64,000 nucleotides of DNA from an uncultured Chloroflexota bacterium (GTDB taxonomy: Bacteria; Chloroflexota; Anaerolineae; Aggregatilineales; Phototrophicaceae), in the NCBI GenBank assembly GCA_937974245.1, contig CALJKV010000121.1:1-64000 (forward strand), read 5' to 3'. The translations under genes and the position numbers were made by a program. How positions within the stretch are numbered: position 1 is the stretch's first letter; each line of letters begins with the position of its first letter. Below the pieces are notes generated by a model. That model was not told the origin of the DNA, searched no databases, and was given only the letters and a program-made list of their open reading frames with translations. Positions 61,365-64,000 of this stretch are shown piece after piece.

Positions 61365-61844
61365 ATGCTCACTGCCGATGTAGTACGCGCCATGCTGGAC
61401 TATAACTATGCTTACCAGCGCCGTCTGTGGGACAGTATCATGACGCTGACCGACGACCAGTTCACGGCAGATATTCCCTATTCGCACGGCTCAGTCCGCA
61501 ACCACATGGTACACCTCGCGTCGGTGGATGGTGGCTGGCTGCGCGGCTTGCAGGAAGCCCCCAATGCCCGCGCTTACCGCTTCGACCCGGCGCAATACAC
61601 CACCCGTGATGCGGTGCGTACAATCTGCGAGCAGTCCGCGCGCGAAGTCACCGCCTACGCCGCAGCGTTGGATGATGCCGCGCTGGCCGTCCAGCCCAAA
61701 GGACTCCCGCTGACGGTGTGGCAAACTCTCTTGCACCTCGTGAATCATGGCACGGATCACCGCGCCCAGGTGTTACGCGCACTGCATGATTTCGGCGCAC
61801 CCACTTTCGACCAGGATTACGTCTTTCATGTGCTGAGGCGTTGA
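61365..61844 (+). CDS. DinB-family protein
   Basis: Encodes 159 residues of the DinB four-helix family. The metal histidines are seen as NHMVHLASVDGGWL and, in the last helix, HLVNHGTDHRAQVLRALHDFG, the classic NHGTDHRAQ signature. AGGAG precedes the start and a strong promoter lies at 61299-61327. Such proteins often respond to stress or act in thiol transfer. It is only distantly like the member at 12484-12993, where the signature reads HDLLHLRQ. It stands alone. Confidence 0.93.
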   Translation: MLTADVVRAMLDYNYAYQRRLWDSIMTLTDDQFTADIPYSHGSVRNHMVHLASVDGGWLRGLQEAPNARAYRFDPAQYTTRDAVRTICEQSAREVTAYAAALDDAALAVQPKGLPLTVWQTLLHLVNHGTDHRAQVLRALHDFGAPTFDQDYVFHVLRR

Positions 61845-61970
61845 AAGCGATTAACACCCACCCTAATAACGCCACATAATACCGCAGCGGTTTGACAGGT
61901 ATCAGCCCGTCCCGTATGCTGTGCAATATTCACTTTCCTGCCCAGAACACACAATGAGGGTGGTACTGCT

Positions 61971-62909
61971 ATGCGCAAGGCATGGACTTATTTCTGGTTG
62001 CTCGGCCTCATCTGGGGGTCGTCGTTCCTGTTTATTCGGATCGCTGTCGAAAATCAAGACCTGCGCCCGGTAGAGGTGGTGTTTATCCGCACCACCATCG
62101 CCGCAATCGGGCTGGGCGCAGTCATTGCCTGGCGACGAGTCCCACTGCCGCGTACCCGCCGTATGATTACCGCCCTGGTGGTCGTCGGCCTGGGGAATGT
62201 CGTCGCGCCGTTCATGCTTATCACCTGGGGGGAACAGTATATCTCCAGCAGTATCGCCGCCGTTATGCAATCTACCGCTGCCCTGTTCTCACTGGTTGTC
62301 GCGCACTTCATGTTTGTGGATGAACGCATGACCCCACAGCGCGTAAGTGGTCTCATCGTCGGTTTTGTTGGTGTAGTCGTGCTGTTTGGGGATAAACTCA
62401 GCGGCGGAACGATAGACAGCGATGTGGCCGGGCTGGCGGCTATCGTAGTAGCCTCACTGTGTTATGCCATTTTCACCGGGTTAGGCCGTAAGATCATCCA
62501 GAGCGAGGTCAAGCCTATTGTCGTCGCTTTCGGCTCAATGGCATCAGCGGCACTGGCAACCGCACCTTTCGCGCTTTTCACTGAAGGCGGATTCACGCCG
62601 CTGCTGCACTCGCTCCCCAGTAATGTGGTATTGTCCGTTGTCCTCCTCGGCTTCTTCAACACGTTTATCGCGTACATTTTCTACTATGAAATTGTGCGGC
62701 AGTTGGGCGCATCACGCGCGGCGATGGTAACGTATATTGTTCCGGCGGTGGGCCTGGTATTGGGCTGGTTGATTCTGGGTGAAACAGTGGGTATCAGCCT
62801 GTTGATCGGCGGCACATTGATTATGACGGGCATTGGCATAGTCAACCTGCGCCCCAGCCGGTTGTACCGCCGGCTGCGCCCGCAGGCGACACTCCCCATC
62901 AACCAGTAA
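61971..62909 (+). CDS. EamA-family (DMT) transporter
   Basis: Encodes 312 residues and ten spans in two EamA repeats. Typical are FWLLGLIWGSSFLFIRIAVE at the start, ITWGEQYISSSIAAVMQST before the fourth span, and IFYYEIVRQLGASRAAMVTY with VGLVLGWLILGETVG in the second half. An exporter of small metabolites or amino acids; substrate unknown. It shares only the family with the gene at 14867-15766. A perfect terminator follows. Confidence 0.92.
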   Translation: MRKAWTYFWLLGLIWGSSFLFIRIAVENQDLRPVEVVFIRTTIAAIGLGAVIAWRRVPLPRTRRMITALVVVGLGNVVAPFMLITWGEQYISSSIAAVMQSTAALFSLVVAHFMFVDERMTPQRVSGLIVGFVGVVVLFGDKLSGGTIDSDVAGLAAIVVASLCYAIFTGLGRKIIQSEVKPIVVAFGSMASAALATAPFALFTEGGFTPLLHSLPSNVVLSVVLLGFFNTFIAYIFYYEIVRQLGASRAAMVTYIVPAVGLVLGWLILGETVGISLLIGGTLIMTGIGIVNLRPSRLYRRLRPQATLPINQ

Positions 62910-62942
62910 CTGACAGTAATCATGTACACAACACATGAATAC

Positions 62943-62967
62943 AAGGGCGATGCACATGATCGCCCTT
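62943..62967 (+). terminator. Rho-independent terminator after the EamA gene
   Basis: AAGGGCGAT (62943-62951) pairs with ATCGCCCTT (62959-62967) around seven bases, followed by AGCTATTTTTCT. It also lies beyond the stop of greA on the other strand. Confidence 0.8.
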
Positions 62968-62999
62968 AGCTATTTTTCTACCTGTGGCTGGGGAAAAAG

Positions 63000-63479
63000 C
63001 TAAAACGCATTCTCAATCTTGCGGATTTTGTAGCGGACAACGCCATCCGGCACGGCGATTTCTACCAAGTCACCGATCTGGCGGCCAGCCAGCGCCTTGC
63101 CCACCGGGGAATCCAGGGAAACACCCCGGCGACCATGCGATACCTCCTGGCTGCTCAATAAGTCAAAGGTGAGTTCCTCTTTTTCCGCCACATCCCATAC
63201 CGTGACACGGTTACCAGCGGTGACACGAGTCGGGTCTTCGTCTTCCTCGATGATCTCCGCCCGCGCCAATACCGCCTTGAGATAAGCAACACGTTCATTC
63301 AGGCGTTCTTTGGCGACAACGGCATCAAAAAAAGTTGGTTCTTCACCGGGGCTGGTATCATCATTGGCATCCACCAGCAGCGCATTCACTTCGGCACTTC
63401 CTTCGGTGAGCAGGTCTTCCAGCTCACGTTTTAGACCCTCATATCCTGAGCGGGTCAAGATAACACGTTCATCAGACAT
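63000..63479 (-). CDS. greA: Transcription elongation factor GreA
   Basis: Encodes 159 residues, normal length. The N-terminal coiled coil (SGYEGLKRELEDLLTEGSAE, then DTSPGEEPTFFDAVVAKERL) enters RNA polymerase. The acidic tip residues are less regular than in Escherichia coli (the loop reads ANDDTSPGEEP). The C-terminal FKBP-like domain has YRVTAGNRV-like TRVTAGNRVTVWDVAEK, then GVSLDSPVGKALAGRQIGD and VPDGVVRYKIRKIE. It rescues backtracked polymerase. It stands alone between two terminators. Confidence 0.95.
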   Translation of the reverse strand: MSDERVILTRSGYEGLKRELEDLLTEGSAEVNALLVDANDDTSPGEEPTFFDAVVAKERLNERVAYLKAVLARAEIIEEDEDPTRVTAGNRVTVWDVAEKEELTFDLLSSQEVSHGRRGVSLDSPVGKALAGRQIGDLVEIAVPDGVVRYKIRKIENAF

Positions 63480-63673
63480 AAATCACCTATTTATTCAATT
63501 AAGGGTTGTTGATTAAAAACGACCTGGTAGGTATTGTTACGGGGAAGCACACCATACCAAAACACAGACGATACGCCTGTGCTGCCCCCATTTCACTAAA
63601 TATGATCTCTGAGAAAATGATGCGTTTATCTTATTATCTTATTTTAGCATGATGTGATGATTTCCCCTAGCAA

Positions 63674-63701
63674 AACGCCCCGACTAATGAGCCGGGGCGT
63701 T
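63674..63701 (-). terminator. Terminator of the cut-off binding-protein gene
   Basis: AACGCCCCG (63674-63682) pairs perfectly with CGGGGCGTT (63693-63701); on the minus strand TTTGC follows. It lies 25 bases past the stop codon. Confidence 0.8.
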
Positions 63702-63725
63702 GGTTATCGAAAACTCAGTCCGGAC

Positions 63726-64000
63726 TTATTCGCCGCCGGGTGTGACTTCCACCGCAATTGGCTCCCAGTTTTCGCCGGTCACATCTTCCCCGGCCAGGCT
63801 GTCAAGCGCAGCCTGCGCCAGGTCAGTGCGGTAAGCACCATCGGAGGGTTCGGCAGTAATCACCTGGCCTTCCAGGGCGACGGCAACCGTCTGTTCCCAC
63901 AGATACTGATCCATCATGCCGATACCATCCGGGGACGGCCAGACCAGCTTATTGATTTCGTTGAGCATCCAGCGCATGTGACCTTCACCCAGCGTCGGGC
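63726..64000 (-). CDS. C-terminus of an NMT1/THI5-like ABC substrate-binding protein (partial)
   Basis: The frame enters from the right edge with PTLGEGHMRWMLNEINKLVW and ends with the stop at 63726; the start lies outside. PSPDGIGMMDQYLWEQTVA and PSDGAYRTDLAQAALDSLAG are typical of the end of NMT1/THI5-like (NitT/TauT or thiamine-precursor) binding proteins. The tail ends WEPIAVEVTPGGE. The ligand could be a sulfonate, nitrate or pyrimidine. The ATG inside the visible part is internal, not the start. Confidence 0.75.
   Translation of the reverse strand, partial: PTLGEGHMRWMLNEINKLVWPSPDGIGMMDQYLWEQTVAVALEGQVITAEPSDGAYRTDLAQAALDSLAGEDVTGENWEPIAVEVTPGGE

Overview
The window reads as chromosomal DNA of an Anaerolineae-like member of the Chloroflexota. 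This is inferred from gene style and content, not from a marker gene. Indications are lipoproteins with long Thr/Pro-rich linkers, secreted proteins with Glu-Ala-Thr repeats, WD40 and FG-GAP propellers, an R3H-domain ATPase of the SpoIIIAA/ycf45 kind, a CdaA/CdaR c-di-AMP pair, and cell-wall enzymes with no outer-membrane genes. There is no rRNA, prophage, transposase or CRISPR array. Gene density is high, and the few long gaps hold dispersed repeats.

Layout. 0-7 kb: a cut-off C-terminus, a small HTH protein, tRNA-Glu(CTC), thymidylate kinase, a GNAT-like gene tightly coupled to the R3H ATPase, a stand-alone CBM48 protein, a nitrilase-family amidase behind a good sigma70 promoter, and two unassigned genes. 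7.4-12.5 kb: a repeat element, an internally duplicated WD40 protein and a Thr/Pro-rich lipoprotein ending in an SH3-like domain. 12.5-27 kb: DinB-like protein, nine-haem cytochrome, EamA exporter, GT39-like glycosyltransferase, sugar-nucleotide epimerase, argF, a TPR protein, cdaA-cdaR, a GT1 glycosyltransferase and a WecA/TagO-like phosphotransferase. 27-36 kb: a double-FHA/TIR protein, a 55-residue zinc ribbon, a two-component system with 11-bp direct repeats upstream, a hydrolase, a YkgJ-type protein, a second copy of the repeat element, a small membrane protein, then MFS-crcB-DUF190.

37-49.6 kb: a sugar ABC importer (binding protein, two permeases, no ATPase) with a GH-A-type glycosidase, followed by DUF4177-like, DsbA-like, L,D-transpeptidase, FG-GAP/cytochrome c fusion and DUF362 genes. 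49.7-60.4 kb: nine same-strand genes combining a complete branched-chain-type (Liv) ABC importer with a long-chain-type acyl-CoA synthetase, an alpha/beta hydrolase, an NTF2-like protein and a PaaK-related adenylating enzyme. This looks like uptake plus CoA activation of an organic acid. The last 3.5 kb hold a secreted protein, a second DinB-like gene, another EamA exporter, greA and the end of an NMT1/THI5-like binding protein.

The observations most worth following are the Liv/CoA-ligase cluster with its altered ligase and enlarged LivH, the FHA-FHA-TIR protein, the propeller-cytochrome fusion, the nine-haem cytochrome with two unusual haem motifs, and the dispersed repeats, including a two-ended element present twice. 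I see no complete, clearly new multi-gene system; the Liv/CoA cluster comes closest.
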